DNA of 10,210 bases from Candidatus Nitrosopolaris rasttigaisensis (GCA_933226995.1 CAKOFP010000121.1:1-10210); one strand, 5' to 3'. Positions 1 through 6,459 are shown, counted from the stretch's first letter. Notes: generated by a model from the letters alone, not told the origin. Numbers and translations: made by a program.

Positions 1-68
1 CGGATCGCGATGGGGCTAATATTGGCTGGAGCCAATCTTTGGACAAGCTCGCCGAAGCACTGAAGTGA
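1..68 (+). CDS. C-terminal end of an SRPBCC/AHSA1-like domain protein (partial)
   Basis: The frame open from the window edge (codons from base 3) ends at TGA 66-68 and gives the tail DRDGANIGWSQSLDKLAEAL plus a lysine. A Gly-Trp-x-x-Ser-Leu-Asp-x-Leu-Ala-x-x-Leu ending is typical of the last helix of AHSA1/START-like (SRPBCC) proteins, which bind hydrophobic ligands in a helix-grip fold. Only about 21 residues are visible, so the family call rests on this helix alone and no ligand can be suggested. A short purine-rich stretch follows the stop. Confidence 0.55.
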   Translation, partial: DRDGANIGWSQSLDKLAEALK

Positions 69-214
69 TTCTAGAGGAGAAGCACAGGATGGGTCATCCA
101 TTATATTACGCAGCAGCTGCGACTACTGCAATAGCTGGATTGGACTAGCGTAAATACCAAGACTTCACATTCTAGAATAGGAGAAGAGGATTTGATTAGA
201 TGCTAACTAAATAA

Positions 215-231
215 GGTATATAGTATATATG
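215..231 (+). promoter_or_regulatory. TATA box for the five-span membrane protein
   Basis: The run GGTATATAGTATATATGC is the strongest archaeal TATA-like element ahead of the gene starting at 249. Its centre lies about 26 bases before the TTG start, which would make the transcript nearly leaderless. Archaeal TBP sites usually sit about 25 bases before the transcription start. This is inference from spacing and composition only. Confidence 0.45.
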
Positions 232-248
232 CGCTAATTCTCTTTGTA

Positions 249-857
249 TTGTCTGCTAACAGCGGCCTTTATCTATTGTTGTTCACGCTTGTCATTACGA
301 CAATCATAATTATTTTTAGAATTAAAACGGCTGTTCAGGGAACAAAAGTAAATGTAAAGAAGACAATTATATTTTCTGCCTATTTCGTTGCTATTTCTTC
401 CTTCTTAGTTTACAATTCTTTTTTGGTTGGTGGTGTCCCCGTTGTATATAGTGTTCCTTATTTTGCTGTTGTTGTTGTGGCAGCATATTGTTCATATATT
501 TATTCCAAGAGGACCCTTTCTTTTTCGAAATTACCTAGTTATGATGGTAATTCTGTTATCTACGTAAAAGGAGGATTGTCGATATTTTTGTTATATATTG
601 CGGCACTAACCATCCGTATTGCAATTAACTTTCTCTTTATCGGTTCAGAGAAATTGTACTTTAATAATCAACAAACAATATTAGGAAATGGTACTGTTAC
701 AGACATTATGCCCATGGTTCACATTGATGCAGCAACGACAGTATTGGCTCTTACAATTACCGACTTGCTTCTTATCGTTGGTGCGGGTCTGGTTGTCGGA
801 AGAAATGCGAGCGTTCTAAAATATTATTATCAAGAGAAAGAGAGAAGGATGTCTTGA
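249..857 (+). CDS. Five-span membrane protein, possibly CcdC/DUF1453-like
   Basis: This 202-residue protein begins at TTG; no in-frame ATG occurs until about residue 154, and the TATA box spacing agrees with this start. Hydrophobic spans lie near residues 5-23, 40-61, 65-85, 109-132 and 161-184, with a short basic C-terminal tail (KYYYQEKERR). A basic loop (RIKTAVQGTKVNVKK) follows span 1, and a segment with the pattern D-G-x-x-x-x-V-K-G-G precedes span 4, which contains a Leu-Thr-Ile-Arg. That arrangement recalls CcdC-like DUF1453 membrane proteins, a family linked by name to cytochrome c biogenesis, but the match is from memory of the pattern and is tentative. No catalytic motif is visible. 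It stands alone, with a minus-strand reading frame ending 25 bases downstream. Confidence 0.75.
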   Translation: MSANSGLYLLLFTLVITTIIIIFRIKTAVQGTKVNVKKTIIFSAYFVAISSFLVYNSFLVGGVPVVYSVPYFAVVVVAAYCSYIYSKRTLSFSKLPSYDGNSVIYVKGGLSIFLLYIAALTIRIAINFLFIGSEKLYFNNQQTILGNGTVTDIMPMVHIDAATTVLALTITDLLLIVGAGLVVGRNASVLKYYYQEKERRMS

Positions 858-881
858 CATTACATGTAGCGGATTTAACAT

Positions 882-1040
882 TTATGGCTTCTTTCTAAAC
901 AAGGATAATGAAATAAAATCTTCGTACTTATATTTCCTAAGTTTGAGTCTGAGAAATACGGGAATAGCTTTAGAACCATTTACATAAATAAGACAAAAAT
1001 TATTATTAAATTCGGAAATAAAAGCTATGACAACCTCCAA
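882..1040 (-). CDS. Hypothetical small protein, weak or missing start
   Basis: On the minus strand a frame is open from 1070 down to TAA at 884-882, directly after a TAG at 1073-1071. The translated segment is protein-like: an acidic helix (KDAYDELEVVIAFISEF), then FCLIYVNGSKAIPVFLRLKL and a basic tail ending FRKKP. No ATG is in frame; the only usable start is TTG at 1040, giving 52 residues, although the reading looks meaningful back to 1070. It may therefore be a gene whose true start was lost. I do not recognise the family. It is convergent with the membrane protein ending at 857. Confidence 0.35.
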   Translation of the reverse strand: MEVVIAFISEFNNNFCLIYVNGSKAIPVFLRLKLRKYKYEDFISLSLFRKKP

Positions 1041-1164
1041 TTCATCATAAGCGTCTTTTACTGAGTTCGACTAACGTATCCTTAGCGTCTCACATTTCCT
1101 AGCGTAGATATTGAGACTTAACTGCTTTCTAAATTGCAACGGAACAGTAACTGAGAGCGTAATA

Positions 1165-1287
1165 ATGGACTTAATAGAAACGGTTTCAGTTTTAGCAGGT
1201 TCTGTTATACTGCTAGGTCTTTTCCTTTCAATCGCATATGAAGGTATAGCAACAAGATTCCTGCCGTATCCTTTTTATGTTCTTTGA
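1165..1287 (+). CDS. Small single-pass membrane protein (40 aa)
   Basis: An ATG-started frame of 40 codons encodes MDLIETVSVLAGSVILLGLF followed by a short SIAYEGIATR segment and an aromatic, proline-containing end (FLPYPFYVL). Residues 6-25 form one hydrophobic helix. It stops 10 bases before the next gene at 1298, so the two probably share a transcript. No ribosome binding site is obvious. Tiny membrane proteins like this are common in ammonia-oxidising archaea but the function is unknown. Support comes from the clean hydrophobic profile and the tight spacing. Confidence 0.45.
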   Translation: MDLIETVSVLAGSVILLGLFLSIAYEGIATRFLPYPFYVL

Positions 1288-1297
1288 AGGTTAATAC

Positions 1298-1630
1298 TTG
1301 ACTGTGTCATACGAACCTGATGCAGATGCCAATACTAGAATATTCTCCAACATGGCTGGTAAGAAAATGGCACTGCTAGTGGTGATTATAATTATTGGTG
1401 TTTTTTTTGGTGTTCAAGCATTGTTTGGTTTCCCGATCAAGGATCTAATTAGAAGTGACATAACAGATCAAGCAAAAGTCGTTACTAAATCGGAAGGAAC
1501 ATGTGTTGTAATAGGATCAGACCAACATCCTCGAGCAATTCCAGATTGTCAATATAAGATAGGAGACACCTTGATCATAACATATAAACAGGGAATGGCA
1601 GCTGTCGAAAAGTATCAACTAAAAAACTAA
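1298..1630 (+). CDS. Membrane-anchored protein with small cysteine-paired outer domain
   Basis: The protein has 110 residues from a TTG start preceded by GAAGG about nine bases upstream. An alternative start is the ATG at 1352 (residue 19). An acidic polar N terminus is followed by KKMALLVVIIIIGVFFGVQA, a transmembrane helix at about residues 24-44. The remaining 65 residues would face outside and contain exactly two cysteines, Cys69 and Cys84, flanking a 14-residue loop, which suggests a disulfide. The tail (YKIGDTLIITYKQGMAAVEK) reads as beta strands. I do not recognise the family. It probably lies in one unit with the 40-residue membrane protein just upstream. Confidence 0.65.
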   Translation: MTVSYEPDADANTRIFSNMAGKKMALLVVIIIIGVFFGVQALFGFPIKDLIRSDITDQAKVVTKSEGTCVVIGSDQHPRAIPDCQYKIGDTLIITYKQGMAAVEKYQLKN

Positions 1631-1719
1631 TTATTAAAACAAAAAATTACTTTACTATGATCTCTCCTAACATTGTTGGATGTAGAGTACAATAGTATTA
1701 TATAATTCCTGGAGTGTGA

Positions 1720-1863
1720 AAATTACGAGTAAATGTTATTCCAGGGGCAAGAATCCCTGAATCAAATCCATTGCAGGTGTTTTTATTGGATAGTACAGCT
1801 TGGAAAGTACAGTGCGTTGTTGACCAATTGAAACAATTTATAACAATTCGTTTACAATCTTAA
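1720..1863 (+). other. Open frame without a good start, possible gene remnant
   Basis: Between TGA 1717-1719 and TAA 1861-1863 the plus strand has 47 open codons that read plausibly as protein (VNVIPGARIPESNPLQVFLL, then DSTAWKVQCVVDQLK). The only standard start is TTG at 1771. It may be a fragment of a lost gene or chance. Nothing else is seen between 1631 and 1834. Confidence 0.2.
1835..1844 (+). promoter_or_regulatory. TATA-like box for the 1869 gene
   Basis: AATTTATAAC is centred about 29 bases before the ATG at 1869, the spacing expected for an archaeal TATA box serving a transcript with little or no leader. Evidence is limited to composition and distance. Confidence 0.35.
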
Positions 1864-1868
1864 AAGTA

Positions 1869-2246
1869 ATGGATTATCGACCCTACATGAAGAGAATAGA
1901 ATCGGCTCTTGAAAAAATTAAAGCTGCAGACAAAATCCAAGAGAGTGCATGGCAGGAGGTTGTAGTAAAAGAGTTAAATGAAATATCGAAAGCTTGTGCA
2001 AAGGAATTACAGACAGAAACTGGCCAAATTGGCAATAAAGGTGACCATCAACTAGGTCTTGACGAATGGCCACCTACACGAATTCTATCGTTGTTACTCA
2101 CCTTATCTGCATGGGTAGGTTGGATAATGCACGAGAAACATGGATCATGCGAGGAACGGCCATTCTCATCAAGGGTTTCTCTCCAAATGATACAAGAAGC
2201 GTTTGGTTATGGAGTGCATTTATCAGTCCATAAACAAATACCATAA
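1869..2246 (+). CDS. Hypothetical protein, 125 aa
   Basis: The protein runs from ATG to TAA and has no recognised domain. Residues 1-50 are predicted helical and charged (KRIESALEKIKAADKIQESA, then WQEVVVKELNEISKACAKEL), suited to a coiled coil or helical bundle. A glycine/aspartate-containing linker with LGLDEWPPTR follows, then a hydrophobic, tryptophan-containing segment (RILSLLLTLSAWVGWIMHEK, about residues 71-90). That segment could be a buried helix or a single membrane span. It has its own TATA-like element, so it is probably transcribed alone. A 67-codon frame on the opposite strand overlaps it but lacks such features. Function unknown. Confidence 0.6.
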   Translation: MDYRPYMKRIESALEKIKAADKIQESAWQEVVVKELNEISKACAKELQTETGQIGNKGDHQLGLDEWPPTRILSLLLTLSAWVGWIMHEKHGSCEERPFSSRVSLQMIQEAFGYGVHLSVHKQIP

Positions 2247-2261
2247 TCGCTTTAACACACA

Positions 2262-2287
2262 CCTTAATAGCCTGCCTTAATAGTCTG
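2262..2287 (+). repeat. Tandem 13-base repeat, two copies
   Basis: CCTTAATAGCCTG (2262-2274) is followed at once by CCTTAATAGTCTG (2275-2287), 12 of 13 bases identical. It lies just after the stop at 2246 in the spacer before the gene at 2384. It could be a simple slippage duplication or a pair of protein-binding half sites. Confidence 0.7.
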
Positions 2288-2347
2288 ACATCACTCTTCA
2301 AATCAAAACTAAGTGGACGTACTGCTAACTATATTGATTGTGTACGT

Positions 2348-2358
2348 AAAATATAAAA
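2348..2358 (+). promoter_or_regulatory. TATA box for the secreted protein gene
   Basis: AAAATATAAAA is centred about 31 bases ahead of the ATG at 2384, a canonical archaeal TATA composition and distance. It would give a very short leader. Confidence 0.45.
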
Positions 2359-2383
2359 GGAATTCCAATTACTGACAAATAAT

Positions 2384-2992
2384 ATGCAAATAGATAGATC
2401 TACATTAGTGATTGTTGTTGTAGCTGCTCTTGCAGGGCTACTTGCATCTACTACTAGTACCGCTTACATCCCAAAGCAAATAATACAAGATGTTTTTGCA
2501 ACAAATATCACAACAACTCCTTCACCCTCTTCTAACATAGACAACATTACTCTAGGAAACCCTCAGGTTAGTTACACAGGATATGACAAGACAACGAGCT
2601 TCAAACCAGCAACAGTTAATGGAACAAACGGAATAGAAGTATCTTTCACAGGTCATGGGATTCTGAATGGTATGAATATTACCGATAACGGCAATGCGGT
2701 TATAACTAATGGTAGTGGTGGTACAATCTTTACGGCAGGAGATGGAAAGTTAGTGTCTAAGAACGGCGGTGGAACACTAACCTTCGCATTTCAAGGTACA
2801 GGACATTATGGCGCTGACGGGAAGCTAAGAGATATCGGTAATATCTTCCAACACCACCATCTGATAGGCAAACTACCAATTGCATTTAAGGCAACGGGAA
2901 ACCTAGCGTTTCTAGACAATATGGTAGCCATCTACAAAGATGAAATAGATAAATCTGGAAATGCCGTGACAAAGATCTGGTTTTGGAAGTAA
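2384..2992 (+). CDS. Secreted or surface-anchored beta-rich protein
   Basis: A 202-residue protein with an N-terminal hydrophobic helix (STLVIVVVAALAGLLASTTS, about residues 6-25) serving as signal peptide or membrane anchor. The mature part is rich in Gly, Asn and Thr and contains five N-glycosylation sequons (NIT, NIT, NGT, NIT, NGS), consistent with an archaeal surface protein. The body shows alternating strand-like pieces (GGTIFTAGDGKLVSKNGGGT, LTFAFQGTGHYGADGKLRDI) and an FQHHH cluster. The C terminus, with N-M-V-A-I-Y-K-D-E-x-D and ending K-I-W-F-W-K, resembles endings I associate with secreted hypothetical proteins of ammonia-oxidising archaea; this is recollection, not a search result. 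No enzymatic motif is seen. Its last codons overlap the next frame by 10 bases. Confidence 0.8.
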   Translation: MQIDRSTLVIVVVAALAGLLASTTSTAYIPKQIIQDVFATNITTTPSPSSNIDNITLGNPQVSYTGYDKTTSFKPATVNGTNGIEVSFTGHGILNGMNITDNGNAVITNGSGGTIFTAGDGKLVSKNGGGTLTFAFQGTGHYGADGKLRDIGNIFQHHHLIGKLPIAFKATGNLAFLDNMVAIYKDEIDKSGNAVTKIWFWK

Positions 2993-3204
2993 GACACTCT
3001 AGAGTTTTAGCAAAACTATTTGATAAATTGGCAGCAAAGCGATACCGTCTTTATCTGAAAGAAGAAGAAAGGAAAAGAAGATATTCAGAGTGGACGCAAT
3101 ATGTTATTGCCGCTATACTTTGGCTGGTAAAATTGATAACTAATAGTTTGGAAAAAGTCAACATAAAAAGCAAGCGTGTTATTGAAAAAGTAACATTAGA
3201 ATAA
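2983..3204 (+). CDS. Small basic membrane-associated protein, overlapping start
   Basis: A 73-codon frame starts at TTG 2983, ten bases inside the end of the secreted-protein gene, so it could be translated by coupling. Residues 1-37 are highly basic and charged (KRYRLYLKEEERKRRYSEW), then a hydrophobic helix (TQYVIAAILWLVKLIT, about residues 38-53), then a basic tail. This suggests a peripheral or single-pass membrane peptide with cytoplasmic charged ends. There is no other start codon downstream that would keep most of the protein. No family is recognised. Confidence 0.5.
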   Translation: MEVRHSRVLAKLFDKLAAKRYRLYLKEEERKRRYSEWTQYVIAAILWLVKLITNSLEKVNIKSKRVIEKVTLE

Positions 3205-3360
3205 AAGAAACGAGTCTGTAGAATCTCCTAGAGAGCTCACCAGCTGATTACATTAACCAATATTTCTATGGAAATAATAATTATTTATCCCTAATAGGTT
3301 AAACTCTTGAGGTGTCGTATGAGGGGCCGCTGCGATAGATGCTATATAATACTTTTAATT

Positions 3361-4428
3361 TTATTTGGAGATTCTCCTCTTGTGTTCAATTAGATCCATA
3401 ACCTGGTATCCGTATTCTAGATTGTGTTTGATGTGGTTTATGCCGTGTGAGCCATGAGGAACAAATTTTCCGTCAAGAAGATTTTCAACATATTTTCTCA
3501 CCTTTTTTATAGATGTAGTAGCCCTTTGAACTTGATTGTCTGTGAGTTTTCTGCCCAGTTCTTTTTCAAGCTCATCTCTAAATTCGTTTGAGTTTGTTGC
3601 AAGCTTACAATATTTTTCTATCTTGTTATAATTGGCACAGAGATCACTTATCTTCTTAATGTCCGAACTGTGCAACTTAGCAAGCGATTCTCTTATGTCC
3701 TTATTTTTTCTTCCTGTAATCTGAACGATTGTTTCAATGAGCTGTTCTTCTTGTATTTGGTCTTTTTCGATCTGATCTGCTAGGAAATCAGCTGTTAGGG
3801 TTGGATTTATCTGCACAGCCGCAGCAGATGCTGATATCACTTCTGAAGATCCCTTTGTCTTCCTAGAGTGATAGTATTCATCTAAAGCATTAACTCCTAC
3901 CCTTTTCCCACTAGTATCTTCCCCAGCATGTAGGATCGCTATAACACCAACAATAATCTTGGGGTAGTTAAGCCTGAGGGAATCGTTTGAGGTTTGATAA
4001 TTTTCCATAATATCTCTATAAATCATGAATACCCTCTCGATTGCTCTGCCTCTCTTTTGTTCAGTTGGTAATCCGTGCGTAGCAAGAGTCAAAAAATCAT
4101 ATAATTCTGGCTGAGAAAAAATGTACCTGTTAGTAGACGAGAAATAGAAGTCTGCTATTACATTCATAGTAGCAATGCGCTCTCCATACATACTGATAGC
4201 TTCTGGAGTGATGGCTTGTTCGAAAAATTCATTGATCTTTTGACGAACTTGAGTGTCCTTGTTTATCTTTAATGTATCCAAACAGTAGTCTAAATCCTTC
4301 AATGCCAAAGTTAGATAATTAAGAGTATCTTTTCCTTCTTTTCTCTGTTTGCTTTTTTGCGCATCATCATATATGTTCCGTTTTTTTGAAGTCGAGCGTT
4401 TGTGCTTATCTGGATGTGATCTCTTCAT
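3361..4428 (-). CDS. Unknown helical protein with C-terminal HGxxHGxNHxxHN motif (355 aa)
   Basis: Third gene of the minus-strand operon. The frame extends upstream to 4509, but the ATG at 4428 is preferred because it lies one base after the stop of the zinc-ribbon gene and follows GGAGATAG; the upstream extension merely overlaps that gene. The N-terminal 35 residues are Lys/Arg/Ser-rich and probably disordered or nucleic-acid-contacting. The rest is predicted mostly helical, with an AILHAGEDTSGKRVGVNALD segment near the middle and a charged helical region (ELEKELGRKLTDNQVQ) near the end. The last 35 residues carry FVPHGSHGINHIKHNLEYGY, a His/Asn cluster reminiscent of one metal-binding helix of HD-type phosphohydrolases, but no His-Asp pair is seen. 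Only one part of such a site would be present, so enzymatic activity is uncertain. Function unknown; co-translation with a zinc ribbon suggests a nucleic-acid or regulatory role. Confidence 0.8.
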   Translation of the reverse strand: MKRSHPDKHKRSTSKKRNIYDDAQKSKQRKEGKDTLNYLTLALKDLDYCLDTLKINKDTQVRQKINEFFEQAITPEAISMYGERIATMNVIADFYFSSTNRYIFSQPELYDFLTLATHGLPTEQKRGRAIERVFMIYRDIMENYQTSNDSLRLNYPKIIVGVIAILHAGEDTSGKRVGVNALDEYYHSRKTKGSSEVISASAAAVQINPTLTADFLADQIEKDQIQEEQLIETIVQITGRKNKDIRESLAKLHSSDIKKISDLCANYNKIEKYCKLATNSNEFRDELEKELGRKLTDNQVQRATTSIKKVRKYVENLLDGKFVPHGSHGINHIKHNLEYGYQVMDLIEHKRRISK

Positions 4429-4429
4429 A

Positions 4430-4630
4430 CTATCTATCTCCCAGCATGAAATAGGGTGGAATTCTCTCCAGCTCTTCTTTCTTCCAGTGGCAGCTATAAC
4501 AAAACCCACATCTTATACAGGTAAATTGGCTCCTTGTATTACAAGCACTACATTCTCGATATCTTAAGTTTAATGTCTCTCGTAGATATTCGTGTGGCTG
4601 GTGTGAGTAGTGGCGACTAATTTGTATCAA
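4430..4630 (-). CDS. Six-cysteine zinc-ribbon microprotein (66 aa)
   Basis: Second gene of the minus-strand operon. It starts at TTG 4630-4628, which overlaps the TGA of the upstream gene (sequence TTGA), and stops at TAG 4432-4430, one base before the ATG of the downstream gene. The core RECSACNTRSQFTCIRCGFC with the following YSCHW gives Cys27, 30, 38, 41, 44 and 47: a C-x2-C, seven residues, then three further cysteines at two-residue spacing. Such an array can hold one zinc firmly and possibly two with the nearby histidine. The N terminus is His/Tyr-rich (RHYSHQPHEYLRE) and the C terminus (KKEELERIPPYF) is charged and helical. It is a likely adaptor or nucleic-acid-binding element for one of its operon partners; this role is inferred. 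Confidence 0.75.
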   Translation of the reverse strand: MIQISRHYSHQPHEYLRETLNLRYRECSACNTRSQFTCIRCGFCYSCHWKKEELERIPPYFMLGDR

Positions 4631-4845
4631 TGATCAATTACCTCTAAATCAAAATGGTATGCAAATGCTGGATTAAACGCTTCCACATTAGTACGTCGCC
4701 TTCCTACCCCTCTTCCCACAAAACAAAGATGATGCAATCCGTCAAGATAAAAAAACTGTCTATCTGCCTTCATTGTTAAGATGTATACTTCAAAGTCCGC
4801 ACGGCTAGAGCGCACAATTCTTTTCGTGTCGTTTAGAGCAGCCAT
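4627..4845 (-). CDS. Hypothetical protein, first gene of the three-gene operon (72 aa)
   Basis: The start is taken as ATG 4845-4843; a GTG two codons upstream (4851) is the alternative. The TATA element centred near 4870 predicts transcription starting at about 4845, so the message is close to leaderless. The protein is soluble and reads as an alpha/beta module: a basic stretch (TKRIVRSSRADFEVYILTMK), a strand with aromatic residues (RQFFYLDGLHHLCFVGRG), an Arg-rich turn and a closing segment (FNPAFAYHFDLEVIDH). No known motif is recognised. Its stop overlaps the start of the zinc-ribbon gene by four bases, which points to coupled translation. Confidence 0.65.
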   Translation of the reverse strand: MAALNDTKRIVRSSRADFEVYILTMKADRQFFYLDGLHHLCFVGRGVGRRRTNVEAFNPAFAYHFDLEVIDH

Positions 4846-4864
4846 TGCCACCTGCTGTTACAGC

Positions 4865-4876
4865 AATATATATAAT
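4865..4876 (-). promoter_or_regulatory. TATA box of the three-gene operon
   Basis: On the minus strand ATTATATATATT lies with its centre about 25 bases before the ATG at 4845. This is the expected distance between an archaeal TATA box and transcription start, so the operon probably yields a leaderless or near-leaderless transcript. Confidence 0.5.
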
Positions 4877-5261
4877 CACTCTACACTAATATATCTACTA
4901 CGGAAAAATAATCCATAACTTCAGCTTTTACTATTAATCACTAAAAGAGTTTGGTTCAATTTTCACTAACCCACAGGACCATTAGAAGAGTTGGTTAAAG
5001 CAAAAAGAAGACAATAACGGCCTAGTATGACATGAGATGTAGTAGCTGCAACATATCCTATTTCGATTATATGAAAGGACTTTGGTAAGCTGAGTATTGT
5101 GCAATTACAAGGGATAGGTTCAGTATTCCGTTCACTAATGACGGGTGGAACGTACCTACTTCTATATTGCTGTAGACGTACACATCCCATCCTACTATGC
5201 TGAGCGTAATGGAACTAACTAACTTTATGCGGCAGCGTCTGGGCTAACATTAGGAAGTTAA
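4877..5261. other. Spacer with no convincing gene
   Basis: All frames are short and interrupted on the plus strand. The longest frame is 74 codons on the minus strand (5190-4966), with mixed composition, no motif, no promoter of its own and a stop 115 bases before the next minus-strand TATA box; I treat it as unproven. The right part, from about 5220, may belong to the upstream end of the frameshifted gene that follows. Confidence 0.4.
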
Positions 5262-5598
5262 ATCCACTATGAGAACGCCGACAGCAACAATAACGACTCA
5301 ATTTTATGTGTTCAAACCACAGTACAAGATTGTTCTGGAGAGAATACTATTAGAACGTTCAACGCTCAATTGAGATCCTTTCGTATGTCGTCATAAGCAT
5401 GCTTTTGCACCACCTACAGGAATACGCGCGGCAAATGCAAGTTCTTGTAGTGTATCTGGTTCTTCACATGGCACAACTTCTAGCAGCGTTTCAAGTTCTG
5501 GTAGTTGCTCTTGTAGTGTCACAGCTAGCCACGAAACGGTTTCTTTTAGTGGCAATTGCAAGCCGAAATGTCCCCCTGTCCTAATGGACGTCAGATAA
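5262..5598 (+). pseudogene. Frameshifted Ser/Cys-rich secreted protein remnant
   Basis: Two overlapping plus-strand frames read as parts of one protein. Frame one (5262-5396) has YENADSNNNDSILCVQTTVQ followed by DCSGENTIRTFNAQ. Frame two (5374-5598) has FAPPTGIRAANASSCSVSGS, then a Ser/Thr/Cys-rich stretch with SGSCSCSV and an ending SGNCKPKCPP. Neither has a standard start codon in a suitable position, and the composition of small, sequon-bearing and cysteine residues resembles a secreted or surface protein. The break falls between about 5374 and 5394, where the frames overlap. A minus-strand 164-codon frame across this area reads proline codons as glycine runs and looks like a shadow. No family is recognised. 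Confidence 0.45.
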
Positions 5599-5655
5599 TC
5601 AAGACGATTTTTATGCATAACACTTAACTTTATCATCTTTGGCATCATATCAATA

Positions 5656-6183
5656 ATGTATATCAGAACGACATTTGAGATGATCGTAATTATTGTAGCA
5701 GCATTTGCATTGACAGCCGCGCCTGTTGCGATATCATTCGAACCAATTGCTTTTGCACAGACAAGTCCAGGTCCAAAGGCTCCGCCACCGCCACCAACGT
5801 CACCTCCGCCAAAGAGAATGATTTGCCCCAATGGGGAACTTGGGTTCGCGGGGTCGTGTATGTTCAGGGGATTGGGGACACCCATAGCTACTTCAGGAAA
5901 TAATGTCTATATCGCATGGAATAACAACGATACTGGTCACTGGAATGTATTCTTCATTAAAAGTAGTGACGGTTGAAAAAAGTTTGCAAAGAACATTATG
6001 TTAAGTGTTCCTACCAAAGGCCATGTGGTAGACCTGAATGTACAAATTGCCGCATCAGGAAGTAATGTGTACGTCACTTGGTGGACCAACAAGACGGGGG
6101 TATTAATACCAGTATTCAGAGGCAGCAATGATAATGGTACTACATTTGGAAAGACAACGATGCTGAATAGCACTGCTGGATGA
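5656..6183 (+). pseudogene. Secreted propeller-like (BNR/sialidase-type) protein broken by two in-frame TGA codons
   Basis: From ATG 5656 a signal peptide (EMIVIIVAAFALTAAPVAIS, ending near AFAQ at residue 35) leads into a proline spacer with PPPPPTSPPP and a cysteine pair within CPNGELGFAGSC. Two repeat units follow, each with a strand pattern of the type NNVYIAWNNNDTGHWNVFFI and SNVYVTWWTNKTGVLIPVFR, then a S-x-D-G or N-D-N-G turn and an x-F-x-K segment. This layout is familiar from secreted beta-propeller proteins of ammonia-oxidising archaea. The frame is interrupted at TGA 5974-5976, right after S-S-D-G, and again at TGA 6181-6183; both stand where such repeats commonly carry glycine, so GGA to TGA changes are likely. 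A full family member would have several more repeats, so the 3' part is missing too. Confidence 0.7.
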
Positions 6184-6327
6184 TCAAATTGCTAAATACG
6201 GTTATCATAGTTAATATCGGGTCAGCCATGGGTTCCAGCCATCAAGAGAGTTTTGTATGATGTCGATAAAATTATAGTTCAGGAAAGATATTGTGATCTT
6301 GCGTTAAAAGGATAAAGAAATAGAATA

Positions 6328-6459
6328 ATGAAAGTTAAGAGTTTGTCATGTCACTCATGTAATAATCATGTAGCCTGGCATGACGCTAATCATGTAGGAG
6401 TGCCTAAAGTATATTGTAATTACTGCTTTAAGCATGAAAAAATGGAGATGGAAGAATAA
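6328..6459 (+). CDS. Zinc-ribbon microprotein (43 aa)
   Basis: ATG 6328 to TAA 6457-6459. The pattern is Cys8-x2-Cys11 (SCHSCNNHVAWHDANHVGVP) and Cys30-x2-Cys33 (YCNYC), a standard four-cysteine zinc ribbon with an 18-residue loop, closed by a short charged tail (KHEKMEMEE). Two further histidines lie in the loop. An A-rich leader precedes it, without a clear Shine-Dalgarno site. It is followed after four bases by another short frame. Such stand-alone ribbons probably bind nucleic acid or a protein partner, but none can be named. Confidence 0.65.
   Translation: MKVKSLSCHSCNNHVAWHDANHVGVPKVYCNYCFKHEKMEMEE

Noticed and set aside
89..148. 19-residue frame after a purine-rich AGAGGAGA
   Set aside because: Too short and alanine-rich with no homology signal; the AGGAGA-like string recurs near 68-82 and 169-186 as an imperfect repeat, so it is not evidence of translation.
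2098..2301. 67-codon minus-strand frame
   Set aside because: Antisense to the 1869-2246 gene, which has a promoter-like element and more natural composition; no motif is seen in the antisense frame.
3319..3393. 24-residue frame beginning MRGRCDRCYIILL
   Set aside because: It has a Cys-x2-Cys and a GAGGTG upstream, but it is very short, lacks a second cysteine pair and runs antisense into the end of the 355-residue gene.
4349..4567. 72-codon plus-strand frame
   Set aside because: Antisense to the zinc-ribbon and 355-residue genes, which are supported by coupled starts and stops.
5391..5885. 164-codon minus-strand frame with glycine runs
   Set aside because: It is the antisense of the proline-coding and Ser/Cys-rich stretches of the plus-strand pseudogenes; its GGGG runs are complementary to proline codons and it lacks a signal peptide or domain.
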